Positions 53,643 to 60,865 of a stretch of DNA of 64,000 nt are shown here, one piece after another; the stretch's first letter is position 1; each line of letters starts with the position of its first letter. Both the position numbers and the translations under genes were made by a program. This DNA comes from Phycicoccus elongatus Lp2 (GTDB lineage Bacteria > Actinomycetota > Actinomycetes > Actinomycetales > Dermatophilaceae): assembly GCF_000367525.1 (NCBI RefSeq), contig NZ_HF570956.1:495559-559558 (forward strand), read 5' to 3'. Under the pieces are notes generated by a model. It was not told where the DNA came from and made no database searches. It saw nothing but the letters and a program-made list of their open reading frames with translations.

Positions 53643-54890
53643 GTGGCAACACCCCAGAACTATTTGGCCGTCATCAAGGTCGTCGGCGTCGGCGGCGGCG
53701 GTGTGAACGCCATCAACCGCATGATCGAGGTCGGTCTCAAGGGCGTCGAGTTCATCGCGATCAACACCGACGCCCAGGCTCTGTTGATGAGCGACGCCGA
53801 CGTCAAGCTCGACGTGGGCCGCGAGCTCACCCGCGGGCTCGGAGCCGGGGCTGACCCCGAGGTCGGGAAGAAGGCCGCCGAGGACCACGCCGAGGAGATC
53901 GAAGAGGTCCTCAAGGGGGCCGACATGGTCTTCGTCACCGCCGGCGAGGGTGGCGGCACCGGGACCGGTGGCGCGCCTGTTGTGGCCAAGATCGCCAAGA
54001 ATCTCGGCGCCCTGACGATCGGCGTGGTCACCCGCCCCTTCACCTTCGAGGGTCGTCGCCGGGCCAACCAGGCCGAGACCGGCATCGGAGCGTTGCGCGA
54101 AGAGGTGGACACCCTCATCGTCATCCCCAACGACCGACTGCTCTCCATCAGCGATCGCAGCGTCTCGATGATGGATGCCTTCCGGAGCGCTGACCAGGTG
54201 CTGCTCTCAGGTGTCCAGGGCATCACCGACCTGATCACGACGCCCGGACTGATCAACCTCGACTTCGCCGACGTCAAGTCGGTCATGCAGGGTGCGGGCT
54301 CGGCGCTCATGGGCATCGGCTCGGCCCGCGGCGAGGACCGCGCCATCCAGGCGGCCGAATTGGCCATCTCCAGCCCCCTGCTCGAGGCGAGCATCGACGG
54401 CGCTCACGGTGTGCTGCTCTCGGTCCAGGGCGGCAGCGACCTCGGTCTCTACGAGATCAACGAGGCCGCCAAGCTGGTCCAGGAAGCGGCGCACCCGGAG
54501 GCCAACATCATCTTCGGTGCGGTCATCGACGACGCCCTCGGCGACGAGGTGCGCGTGACGGTGATTGCCGCCGGCTTCGATGGGGGCACACCCAATCGCC
54601 GCGAGGACGGTCGGGCACTCGGCTCGATCCAGTCGCGCACGACCTCCCCGGCCCCGACCTCGGCGACACAGGGCGGGTCTTCACTGAACACGGCGCCCGC
54701 GACTCGACCCGACGCAGCCGACAACGCCACGTCCTCGCCGTCCACGGCTGCCCCGACGGCCGGGAGCTCCGAGACCCAGCCTCGTCACGCAGGGGAGCCG
54801 GGCGCACCCGCGCAACCGCGGCAGGTCCCACCGCGCACCGTGACCTTCGAGGACGGCGACGACCTGGACGTCCCCGACTTCCTCAAGTGA
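53643..54890 (+). CDS. ftsZ: Cell division GTPase FtsZ
   Basis: FtsZ (415 residues) polymerises into the Z-ring. [20 protein letters not shown] opens the GTPase domain; the tubulin signature is [12 protein letters not shown] and the T7 loop contains [17 protein letters not shown] Ser/Thr/Pro-rich linker leads to the C-terminal tail [10 protein letters not shown], the binding site for SepF and FtsW. GTG 53643 is chosen because the protein then starts [10 protein letters not shown] like other actinobacterial FtsZ; the longer frame from 53580 adds a non-conserved 21 residues. A terminator hairpin follows. Confidence 0.96.
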   Translation: MATPQNYLAVIKVVGVGGGGVNAINRMIEVGLKGVEFIAINTDAQALLMSDADVKLDVGRELTRGLGAGADPEVGKKAAEDHAEEIEEVLKGADMVFVTAGEGGGTGTGGAPVVAKIAKNLGALTIGVVTRPFTFEGRRRANQAETGIGALREEVDTLIVIPNDRLLSISDRSVSMMDAFRSADQVLLSGVQGITDLITTPGLINLDFADVKSVMQGAGSALMGIGSARGEDRAIQAAELAISSPLLEASIDGAHGVLLSVQGGSDLGLYEINEAAKLVQEAAHPEANIIFGAVIDDALGDEVRVTVIAAGFDGGTPNRREDGRALGSIQSRTTSPAPTSATQGGSSLNTAPATRPDAADNATSSPSTAAPTAGSSETQPRHAGEPGAPAQPRQVPPRTVTFEDGDDLDVPDFLK

Positions 54891-54928
54891 AACCAGGTAC
54901 CTGATCGCAAGATCGGACACATCCACCA

Positions 54929-54964
54929 GAGGCGGGGTGGGCGAGTCATCGCCCACCCCGCCTC
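54929..54964 (+). terminator. Hairpin terminator after ftsZ
   Basis: A perfect 16-bp stem (54929-54944 with 54949-54964, arms starting GAGGCGGGGT) with a GTCA loop lies 39 bases past the ftsZ stop. It shows that pgeF cannot start at the earlier open frame beginning at 54937. Confidence 0.9.
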
Positions 54965-54981
54965 GCGTCTACGGTGGAGGC

Positions 54982-55695
54982 GTGTTCCATTGGCGCGACG
55001 ACAGTGAGGGGCTGACCCGTGCCTTCACCAGCAGGAGCGGGGGAGTCAGCGCTGCCCCCTATGACTCGCTCAATCTGGGGTCGCGCGTTGGTGACGACCC
55101 GGCCGATGTGACGGAGAACCGGAACCGGGTCGCGTCCGCCTTGGGAGTACCGGCCGTGGCCTTCATGAACCAGTGTCATGGAGCGGACGTGGCCGTCATC
55201 GAGGCGGTGCCGGATTGCACCCCCGATGCCGATGCACTTGTCACGCTCACCCCCGGGCTGGCGCTGGCGGCCCTCGTCGCCGATTGCACGCCCGTCCTGC
55301 TCTGGGATGTGGCGGGGCCGGCTGTGGCCGCCGTCCATGCGGGCCGCCCCGGGATGATGAAAGGTGTTGTCGGACAGGTGGTTTCGACGATGCGCGACCT
55401 CGGTGCCCAGAGCATCAGTGCGGTCGTCGGGCCGTCGGTGTGCAGTCGCTGCTACGAAGTACCGCTCGAGCTGCGCGAGGAGGCCGCCTCTGTCACTCCC
55501 GAGTCCAGGGCCGTGAGCTGGACGGGGACCCCAGCCATCGACGTGGCTGGCGGTGTTGTCGCCCAGTTGCACGACCTCCATGTCGACATCTCATGGGTTG
55601 CAGGTTGTGCGCGCGAGGATCTTCGCCTGTTCTCGCATCGTCGCGACGGTGTCACCGGCAGATTCGGTGGCTTCATCGTGCGGAAGGCACCGTGA
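54982..55695 (+). CDS. pgeF: Multicopper-type laccase-domain protein (PgeF/YfiH)
   Basis: The protein (237 residues) matches the YfiH family: RAFTSRSGGVSAAPYDSLNL, NQCHGADVAVIE, VADCTPVLLWD, AAVHAGRPGM and GPSVCSRCYEVPLELREE, with the metal-binding Cys/His set (CHG, DC, VHAG). E. coli PgeF removes mis-incorporated L-Ser precursors from peptidoglycan synthesis, which suits its place beside mur genes. GTG 54982 is chosen because it follows the ftsZ terminator and has TACGGT 6 bases upstream, fitting leaderless expression. The end overlaps yggS by a base. Confidence 0.9.
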   Translation: MFHWRDDSEGLTRAFTSRSGGVSAAPYDSLNLGSRVGDDPADVTENRNRVASALGVPAVAFMNQCHGADVAVIEAVPDCTPDADALVTLTPGLALAALVADCTPVLLWDVAGPAVAAVHAGRPGMMKGVVGQVVSTMRDLGAQSISAVVGPSVCSRCYEVPLELREEAASVTPESRAVSWTGTPAIDVAGGVVAQLHDLHVDISWVAGCAREDLRLFSHRRDGVTGRFGGFIVRKAP

Positions 55696-56381
55696 TGTCG
55701 CGCGCGCAGGAATTGCGCGACAACCTTGCCCGAGTGCTCCAGCGGATCGACGAGGCACGCTCGGCCGCTGAGCGGGCCGATCCGGTCTCGTTGATCGTCG
55801 TGACCAAGCGGTTCCCGGTGAGCGACATCACGATCCTGCGTGAGTTAGGGGTCACCGACATCGGGGAGAACAAGGAGCAGGAACTGCGCGCCAAGGCGGC
55901 CGAGTGGGACGGCGAAGCGCACCCTCGCGTCCACTTCATCGGACAACTCCAGAGCAACAAGGCGGCGGCCGTGGCGCGCGCGGCCGATGTGGTCCATTCC
56001 CTCGACCGGTCCAAACTGGTCCGTGCGTTGGCGCGGGTTGATCGCGTCGACCCCCTCGAGGTCCTCGTCCAGGTCTGCCTCGACGCTGAGCCCGGCAGGG
56101 GTGGTGTGGCACCCGCCGGCCTCGACGATCTGGTCGACGAGGTGGCGGCCGAGCCTGCCCTGCGCCTTCGGGGACTGATGGCGGTGGCCCCGCTCGGTGG
56201 CGACCCCGAGGTCGCGTTCGCCCGCCTGGCCGACCTCCACGCCGGCGTGCTCGAGCGGCATACCGAGGCGACGTGGTTGTCCGCAGGGATGAGTGGGGAT
56301 CTCGAGGCGGCGGTGCGGCACGGCGCGACACACCTGCGTGTCGGGACCGCAATCCTCGGTTCTCGTCCGTCACTTGGGTAA
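55695..56381 (+). CDS. yggS: PLP homeostasis protein (YggS/PLPBP family)
   Basis: This single-domain alanine-racemase-like barrel (228 residues) binds PLP without catalysis and balances vitamin B6 pools. [20 protein letters not shown] contains the PLP lysine, with [27 protein letters not shown] and [20 protein letters not shown] completing the pattern. GGAAGG 7 bases before ATG 55695 supports the start. The place between ftsZ and sepF is conserved in actinobacteria. The TAA stop lies inside TAACTT, a possible -10 for sepF. Confidence 0.92.
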   Translation: MSRAQELRDNLARVLQRIDEARSAAERADPVSLIVVTKRFPVSDITILRELGVTDIGENKEQELRAKAAEWDGEAHPRVHFIGQLQSNKAAAVARAADVVHSLDRSKLVRALARVDRVDPLEVLVQVCLDAEPGRGGVAPAGLDDLVDEVAAEPALRLRGLMAVAPLGGDPEVAFARLADLHAGVLERHTEATWLSAGMSGDLEAAVRHGATHLRVGTAILGSRPSLG

Positions 56382-56440
56382 CTTCGAACGCGACAGGACG
56401 GCCAGCTGACTCAAGGGCCACCGCAAGCGAAGGAGTTCCA

Positions 56441-56899
56441 ATGAGCGGCGCGCTCCGCAAGACGATGGTCTACCTCGGCTTGGCCGAGGACCAGGGTCGG
56501 CATGACTACGACTATGACGGCCACTACGAAGAGCACTATGACGATGCGCCAGCTGCTCCCGTGACCTCGATCGACTCACACCGTCCCGTCGCGTCGGTCG
56601 TTCGTCAGCACGCCGGGCTGGGGGTCTCGCGGATCACGACCATTCACCCGCGCACCTACAACGAGGCCAAGACGATCGGTGAGAACTTCCGGGAGGGCGT
56701 GCCGGTCATCATGAACCTCACCGACATGGACGACGCCGACGCCAAGCGTCTCGTGGACTTCGCCGCCGGTTTGGTCTTCGGTCTGCATGGCTCGATCGAG
56801 CGGGTCACGAGCAAGGTCTTCCTTCTCTCGCCGGAGACCCTCGAGGTCAACGCGGAGGAGTATGCCGCACCCAACCGTCCGCTCTTCAACCAGAGCTGA
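56441..56899 (+). CDS. sepF: Cell division protein SepF
   Basis: SepF (152 residues) tethers FtsZ to the membrane in bacteria without FtsA. The N-terminal helix [17 protein letters not shown] is the membrane anchor, an acidic Tyr/Asp-rich linker ([16 protein letters not shown]) follows, and the C-terminal domain has [20 protein letters not shown] and [26 protein letters not shown] at 56430-56435 sets the ATG. It belongs to the ftsZ-yggS-sepF-yggT-divIVA series. Confidence 0.94.
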   Translation: MSGALRKTMVYLGLAEDQGRHDYDYDGHYEEHYDDAPAAPVTSIDSHRPVASVVRQHAGLGVSRITTIHPRTYNEAKTIGENFREGVPVIMNLTDMDDADAKRLVDFAAGLVFGLHGSIERVTSKVFLLSPETLEVNAEEYAAPNRPLFNQS

Positions 56900-56946
56900 G
56901 GCCTCCCGCTCAGGGAATCCCCAGTTCCACTGGTGAGACTGTCGAC

Positions 56947-57222
56947 ATGTATGCCGTCCGCCAACTCCTCCACCTGATCGTCTGGGTCTACCTTCTGGTT
57001 GTCTTCGGGCGGCTGATCCTGGACTGGATCCGGGTCTTCGCCCGCGACTGGCGACCCAAGGGCGTGATGCTGGTGGTCGCCGAGACCGTCTACACCCTGA
57101 CGGACCCGCCGCTGCGGGCCCTGCGCAAGGTGGTGCCGCCCTTGCGGATCGGGGGGGTGGCCCTCGACCTGGCATTCCTGCTGTTGGTGGTCGTGCTCTA
57201 CGTTCTGCTCGCGATCCTCTAG
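56947..57222 (+). CDS. YggT family membrane protein
   Basis: A 91-residue protein with two membrane segments (LLHLIVWVYLLVVFGRLILD and LDLAFLLLVVVLYVLLAIL) separated by the family loop TDPPLRALRKVVPPLRIG. YggT proteins are found beside sepF and divIVA; their role in envelope or division is unproven. ATG 56947 is 47 bases after sepF. The TAG stop sits within TAGGCT, a candidate -10 for divIVA. Confidence 0.9.
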   Translation: MYAVRQLLHLIVWVYLLVVFGRLILDWIRVFARDWRPKGVMLVVAETVYTLTDPPLRALRKVVPPLRIGGVALDLAFLLLVVVLYVLLAIL

Positions 57223-57292
57223 GCTTGCTCTCCGGGCCCCACCTGTCACATGGTGGCCCACCCACATCAACAGGCCTGAATGAGGAGTTGAG

Positions 57293-58468
57293 ATGGCCCT
57301 CTCACCCGAGGACGTCCTGAACAAGACGTTCACCACCACGCAGTTCCGTCGTGGCTACGACGAGCGCGAGGTCGACGACTTCCTCGACGACATCGTGGTC
57401 GAGATGCGTCGCGCCGCCAAGGAGGGTGACGAACTCCGAAACCAGCTCAACGACTGCCGCGAAGGACACGGTCTCGAGCCGGTTGCCGCCGGAGGGGCCG
57501 TCGTCGACAGCGGCGAAGCCGACGAGTTGCGTTCTCGCAACGGTGAGCTCGAGGCCAGGATTGCCGAGCTCGAGGGCCAGGTGCGCGAGTCCGGCGAGGC
57601 CTACGCCGCCCTCACTCAGGCGCATGACAACGACCGCTCCGCCTGGGAGCAGGAGCGGGCGTCCTTCGCCGACGAGCGGTCCGCCTGGGACCAGCAGCAG
57701 GCAGAGCGCGCGCAGGCTGGCGAGCAGCAGGCAGCCCACGACGAGCACGTGGCCATGTTGCGCGAGCGCGCCCAGGAGGCGCAGCAGGAGGCGGAGCAGC
57801 GCATTCAAGAGGCGCACGCTCGGGCCGAGCAGGCCGAGCGTGAGGCCGAAGAGCGAGTCGCTGCTGCTGCCCAGCGGACGGCAGAGGCGGCTGCTGCCCA
57901 AGCCTCGGGTGGCGAGGGTATGGGCGCCGCTGCCCAGGTCGGTGCTGGCGCTGCGGGTGCTGGCTCTGCCGCCGGAGTCCTGGCCCTGGCGCAGCGCCTT
58001 CACGACGAGCACGTTGCCGCGGGCGAAAGCCGCCGTGACGAACTCATCAACGCCGCGCAGACGCGCCACGACACGCTGATCTCCGAAGGTCAGAGCCGAC
58101 ACGACGAGCTCATCGCCACCGGTCAGCAGCAGTACGACGAGTTCCTGTCGACCGGCCAGACCAAGCACGATGAGTTGCTCGCCGCCGCCCAGTCGCGTCA
58201 TGACGAGCTCATCACCGAAGCTCGCGAGCGATCGACGGGGATGGTCCACGAGGCCCAGCAGCGCAAGGCCTCCATCCTCGACGAGCTGACCAGTGCCAAG
58301 AACCTCCTCGAGCGCAAGATCGAGGAGTTGCGCAGCTTCGAGAAGGACTACCGCTCACGCCTGAAGGGCTTCATCTCCGAGCAGCTCGAAAAGCTCGAGC
58401 ACACGGCCGTCGACCCGGCCGCGAACCAGGCCGAGGGTGACGCGGAGGACGACGCACAGCAGTCCTGA
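57293..58468 (+). CDS. divIVA: Polar growth/septum-site protein DivIVA (Wag31-like)
   Basis: DivIVA proteins bind curved membrane at poles and septa. The N-terminal lipid-binding domain MALSPEDVLNKTFTTTQFRR with YDEREVDDFLDDIVVEM is unmistakable. The rest is coiled coil, at 391 residues longer than many. A Gly/Ala-rich break lies near 205-230, and between about 246 and 313 there are six 11-residue repeats of the form RHDELIxxxQS. The C-terminal coil ends with an acidic tail. GAGGAG before the ATG is a good ribosome site. Confidence 0.94.
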   Translation: MALSPEDVLNKTFTTTQFRRGYDEREVDDFLDDIVVEMRRAAKEGDELRNQLNDCREGHGLEPVAAGGAVVDSGEADELRSRNGELEARIAELEGQVRESGEAYAALTQAHDNDRSAWEQERASFADERSAWDQQQAERAQAGEQQAAHDEHVAMLRERAQEAQQEAEQRIQEAHARAEQAEREAEERVAAAAQRTAEAAAAQASGGEGMGAAAQVGAGAAGAGSAAGVLALAQRLHDEHVAAGESRRDELINAAQTRHDTLISEGQSRHDELIATGQQQYDEFLSTGQTKHDELLAAAQSRHDELITEARERSTGMVHEAQQRKASILDELTSAKNLLERKIEELRSFEKDYRSRLKGFISEQLEKLEHTAVDPAANQAEGDAEDDAQQS

Positions 58469-58481
58469 CGTCAGCCACTTG

Positions 58482-58513
58482 CGCAGGGGTGGGGCATTTG
58501 CCCCACCCCTGCG
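58482..58513 (+). terminator. Hairpin terminator after divIVA
   Basis: A perfect 15-bp stem (58482-58496 with 58499-58513, arms starting CGCAGGGGTG) with AT-rich centre lies 14 bases past the stop and separates the division cluster from the DksA-like gene. Confidence 0.88.
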
Positions 58514-58642
58514 GGTGTCTGCGGGGTGGGCTTCGTCCCACTTTGGTGTGTTCGCGTTGTGGCTGCGTTGGCGGACCCGTATCTTGTGCCGAACTGCACT
58601 TGCCCGCCACCACGTCATCGACGACGAAATGAGGATCCAGGG

Positions 58643-59293
58643 ATGGTTGCCACGCGAGTCATGGCCGCGGCCAAGTCGGCTGTCTCGTCGGCCCGCAGGG
58701 CCGTGAGCAAAGCATCCGCTCCGGCCAAGCAGGCGGCGCCGGCCAAAAAGGCTGCCACCGCGGCGAAGAAGGCCGCGCCGGCCAAGAAGGCTGCTACCGC
58801 GAACAAGGCGGCGCCCGTGGCTCCGGCCAAGAAGGCGGCTCCCGCGGCCAAGAAGGTCGCCCCGGCGAAGAAGGTCGCCCCGGCGAAGAAGGCGGAACCC
58901 AGATCTCTGGTCGTCCTCGAGGACGAGACACCGTGGACCGCCGCCGAACTGAAGGCCATCCGGGCCGAGATCGAGGCGCACATCGCCGAGCTGCAGGCAG
59001 AGATCGACCAAGCGGAGTCCGAGATCGTCGACCTCATGCGTGACTCCGGCGACGGTGCCGGTGACGACCAGGCGGACGCGGGCGCCAAAACCTACGAGCG
59101 TGAGCAGGAGCTCGCGCTGGCCGACAACGCCCGAGAGGTGTTGCGCCAGAACGAACACGCGCTGGAGCGGATCGCCGACGGCACCTACGGTGTCTGCGAG
59201 TCGTGCGGCAAGCCGGTGGGCAAGCTTCGACTCCAAGCCTTCCCTCGTGCGACGCTGTGCATGCCATGCAAGACGAAGCAGGAACGACGCTGA
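58643..59293 (+). CDS. TraR/DksA-type zinc finger protein with Lys-Ala-Pro N-terminus
   Basis: The C-terminal 110 residues have DksA form: a helical hairpin (AELKAIRAEIEAHIAELQAE), ALERIADGTYGVCESCGK and [11 protein letters not shown], giving a four-cysteine zinc finger. DksA proteins bind RNA polymerase in the secondary channel. The N-terminal 90 residues are KKAAPAKKA-type repeats like a bacterial histone H1, similar to the tract in SigA of this window. ATG 58643 follows GAGGATCCAGGG; ATG 58661 is a possible alternative. The protein has 216 residues. Confidence 0.88.
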   Translation: MVATRVMAAAKSAVSSARRAVSKASAPAKQAAPAKKAATAAKKAAPAKKAATANKAAPVAPAKKAAPAAKKVAPAKKVAPAKKAEPRSLVVLEDETPWTAAELKAIRAEIEAHIAELQAEIDQAESEIVDLMRDSGDGAGDDQADAGAKTYEREQELALADNAREVLRQNEHALERIADGTYGVCESCGKPVGKLRLQAFPRATLCMPCKTKQERR

Positions 59294-59850
59294 CCCCTTC
59301 CGATCCCATCGACTCGCGACCGGCCTCGGCAACTGCCAGGGGCCGGTCCGGTCTGTATGCCGTGCTCGGGTTCTTCGCGCTCGTCACGCTGGTCGCCGAT
59401 CAGGCGAGCAAGATCTGGGCGCTGGACACCCTTGAGCCGGGCGTCGCCAAGCCCTTCATCGGCCAGTGGATCCAACTCCACCTGATCCGCAACAGTGGTG
59501 CCGCCTTCTCCCTCGGCAACAGCATGACCTGGGTTCTCACCATCTTGTCGGTGCTCATCGTCGCCGCGATCCTCGCGTCGTTGAGGCGCATCACGACGGG
59601 CGCCTGGGCCGCGACGATCGGCCTGTTGCTCGGCGGGGCGGCCGGCAACCTCGTCGATCGCGTCTTCCGCGCTCCGGGTCTGTTCCGCGGCCACGTCGTG
59701 GACTTCCTCGACTACTTCGGTCTGTTCATCGGCAATGTCGCCGACATCGCGATCGTCGTGGCTGCTGGCCTGGTCGTCATCCTCTCTTTCCGCAGCCCTC
59801 ACCCGGGGGACAAGGGTGAGCCAACGGCATACCGGAGTGACGATGACTGA
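59266..59850 (+). CDS. lspA: Signal peptidase II
   Basis: LspA removes the signal peptide of lipoproteins. The protein (194 residues) has four membrane helices and the conserved patches [32 protein letters not shown] and [10 protein letters not shown], which carry both catalytic aspartates. A 25-residue hydrophilic lead precedes the first helix. ATG 59266 lies inside the end of the DksA-like gene and has no ribosome site, so the true start is uncertain. It overlaps the pseudouridine synthase gene by 8 bases. Confidence 0.9.
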   Translation: MQDEAGTTLTPSDPIDSRPASATARGRSGLYAVLGFFALVTLVADQASKIWALDTLEPGVAKPFIGQWIQLHLIRNSGAAFSLGNSMTWVLTILSVLIVAAILASLRRITTGAWAATIGLLLGGAAGNLVDRVFRAPGLFRGHVVDFLDYFGLFIGNVADIAIVVAAGLVVILSFRSPHPGDKGEPTAYRSDDD

Positions 59851-60778
59851 CCGACGCACCATGCTCGTCCCGGATGGTCTGGCCGGCGAGCGGGTCGACG
59901 CGGCGATCTCCCGCCTCTTCGGGCTCTCCAGATCACGAGCGGCCGACCTCGCCACCGACGGCGAGGTGAGCGTCAACGGCTCCACCGTCTCGAAGTCACA
60001 CCGGGTCCACGCCGAGGACCTGCTCGAGGTCGTCCTCCCGGGGACCGAGCCCAGTGTGACCCTCGAGATCGTCGCCGAACCGGTCCCCGGCATGCGGATC
60101 GTCCACGACGACGACGAGATCGTCGTCGTCGACAAGCCAGTGGGCGTGGCCGCCCACCCCAGCCTGAACTGGACCGGCCCCAACGTCCTGTCCGGGCTCA
60201 AGGCCGCGGGTTACCGGATCAGCACCAGTGGCGCAAGCGAGCGCCAGGGCATCGTGTCGCGCCTCGATGTGGGCACGAGTGGCCTCATGGTCGTCTGCAA
60301 GAGCGAGCGGGCCTACACGGTGCTCAAACGGGCCTTCAAGGAGCGCCGGGTCGACAAGACCTATCACGCGCTCGTGCAAGGCCTGCCCGATCCCCTGGTG
60401 GGCACCATCGACGCGCCCATCGGGCGCAAACCCGGTGCTGAGTTCAAGTTCGCCGTCATGGACTCGGGCAAGCCCTCGGTGACGCACTACGAGCTGATCG
60501 AGGCCTTCCGTTTCGCCAGCCTCCTCGAGGTCAAACTCGAGACCGGGCGGACCCACCAGATCCGCGTCCACATGGCCGCGATCAAGCATCCGTGCGTGGG
60601 TGACCCGCTCTACGGAGCCGACCCGAATCTGGCCAGGCGGCTCGGCCTGGAACGGCAGTGGTTGCACGCCATGGCCCTGGGTTTCGAGCACCCCGGCTCC
60701 GGCGAATGGGTCACCTTCGAATCGTCCTACCCGGCCGACCTGGACGAGGCGCTGGAGCGACTGGCGGCCGCCCACTGA
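59843..60778 (+). CDS. rluD: RluA-family pseudouridine synthase (RluD-like)
   Basis: An N-terminal S4 RNA-binding domain ([20 protein letters not shown]) is followed by the catalytic domain. The active aspartate is in [18 protein letters not shown], where S replaces the usual H before R, and [19 protein letters not shown] is the second conserved block. RluD types modify helix 69 of 23S rRNA; the exact target is inferred. The lspA-rluD order is conserved widely. ATG 59843 overlaps the lspA stop. The protein has 311 residues. Confidence 0.92.
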   Translation: MTDRRTMLVPDGLAGERVDAAISRLFGLSRSRAADLATDGEVSVNGSTVSKSHRVHAEDLLEVVLPGTEPSVTLEIVAEPVPGMRIVHDDDEIVVVDKPVGVAAHPSLNWTGPNVLSGLKAAGYRISTSGASERQGIVSRLDVGTSGLMVVCKSERAYTVLKRAFKERRVDKTYHALVQGLPDPLVGTIDAPIGRKPGAEFKFAVMDSGKPSVTHYELIEAFRFASLLEVKLETGRTHQIRVHMAAIKHPCVGDPLYGADPNLARRLGLERQWLHAMALGFEHPGSGEWVTFESSYPADLDEALERLAAAH

Positions 60779-60865
60779 GCCCCGCGGCATACCTCAGTCG
60801 CCCCATCCGTCACAGCGCGGCGAGGCGGTGAAGGCTGTCGGGGGAGCGACCTAGGATGGCTGGCG

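Noticed and set aside
54937-54981. Earlier start for pgeF
   Set aside because: It would lie inside the ftsZ terminator hairpin and adds no conserved residues.
57234-57259. Terminator between yggT and divIVA
   Set aside because: The possible stem (GGGCCCCACC with GGTGGCCC) needs a two-base bulge and lies in the likely leader of divIVA; support is too weak.
58028-58230. Tandem DNA repeat or CRISPR-like array in divIVA
   Set aside because: The period is 33 bases of coding sequence with variable codons and no spacers; it is a protein repeat.
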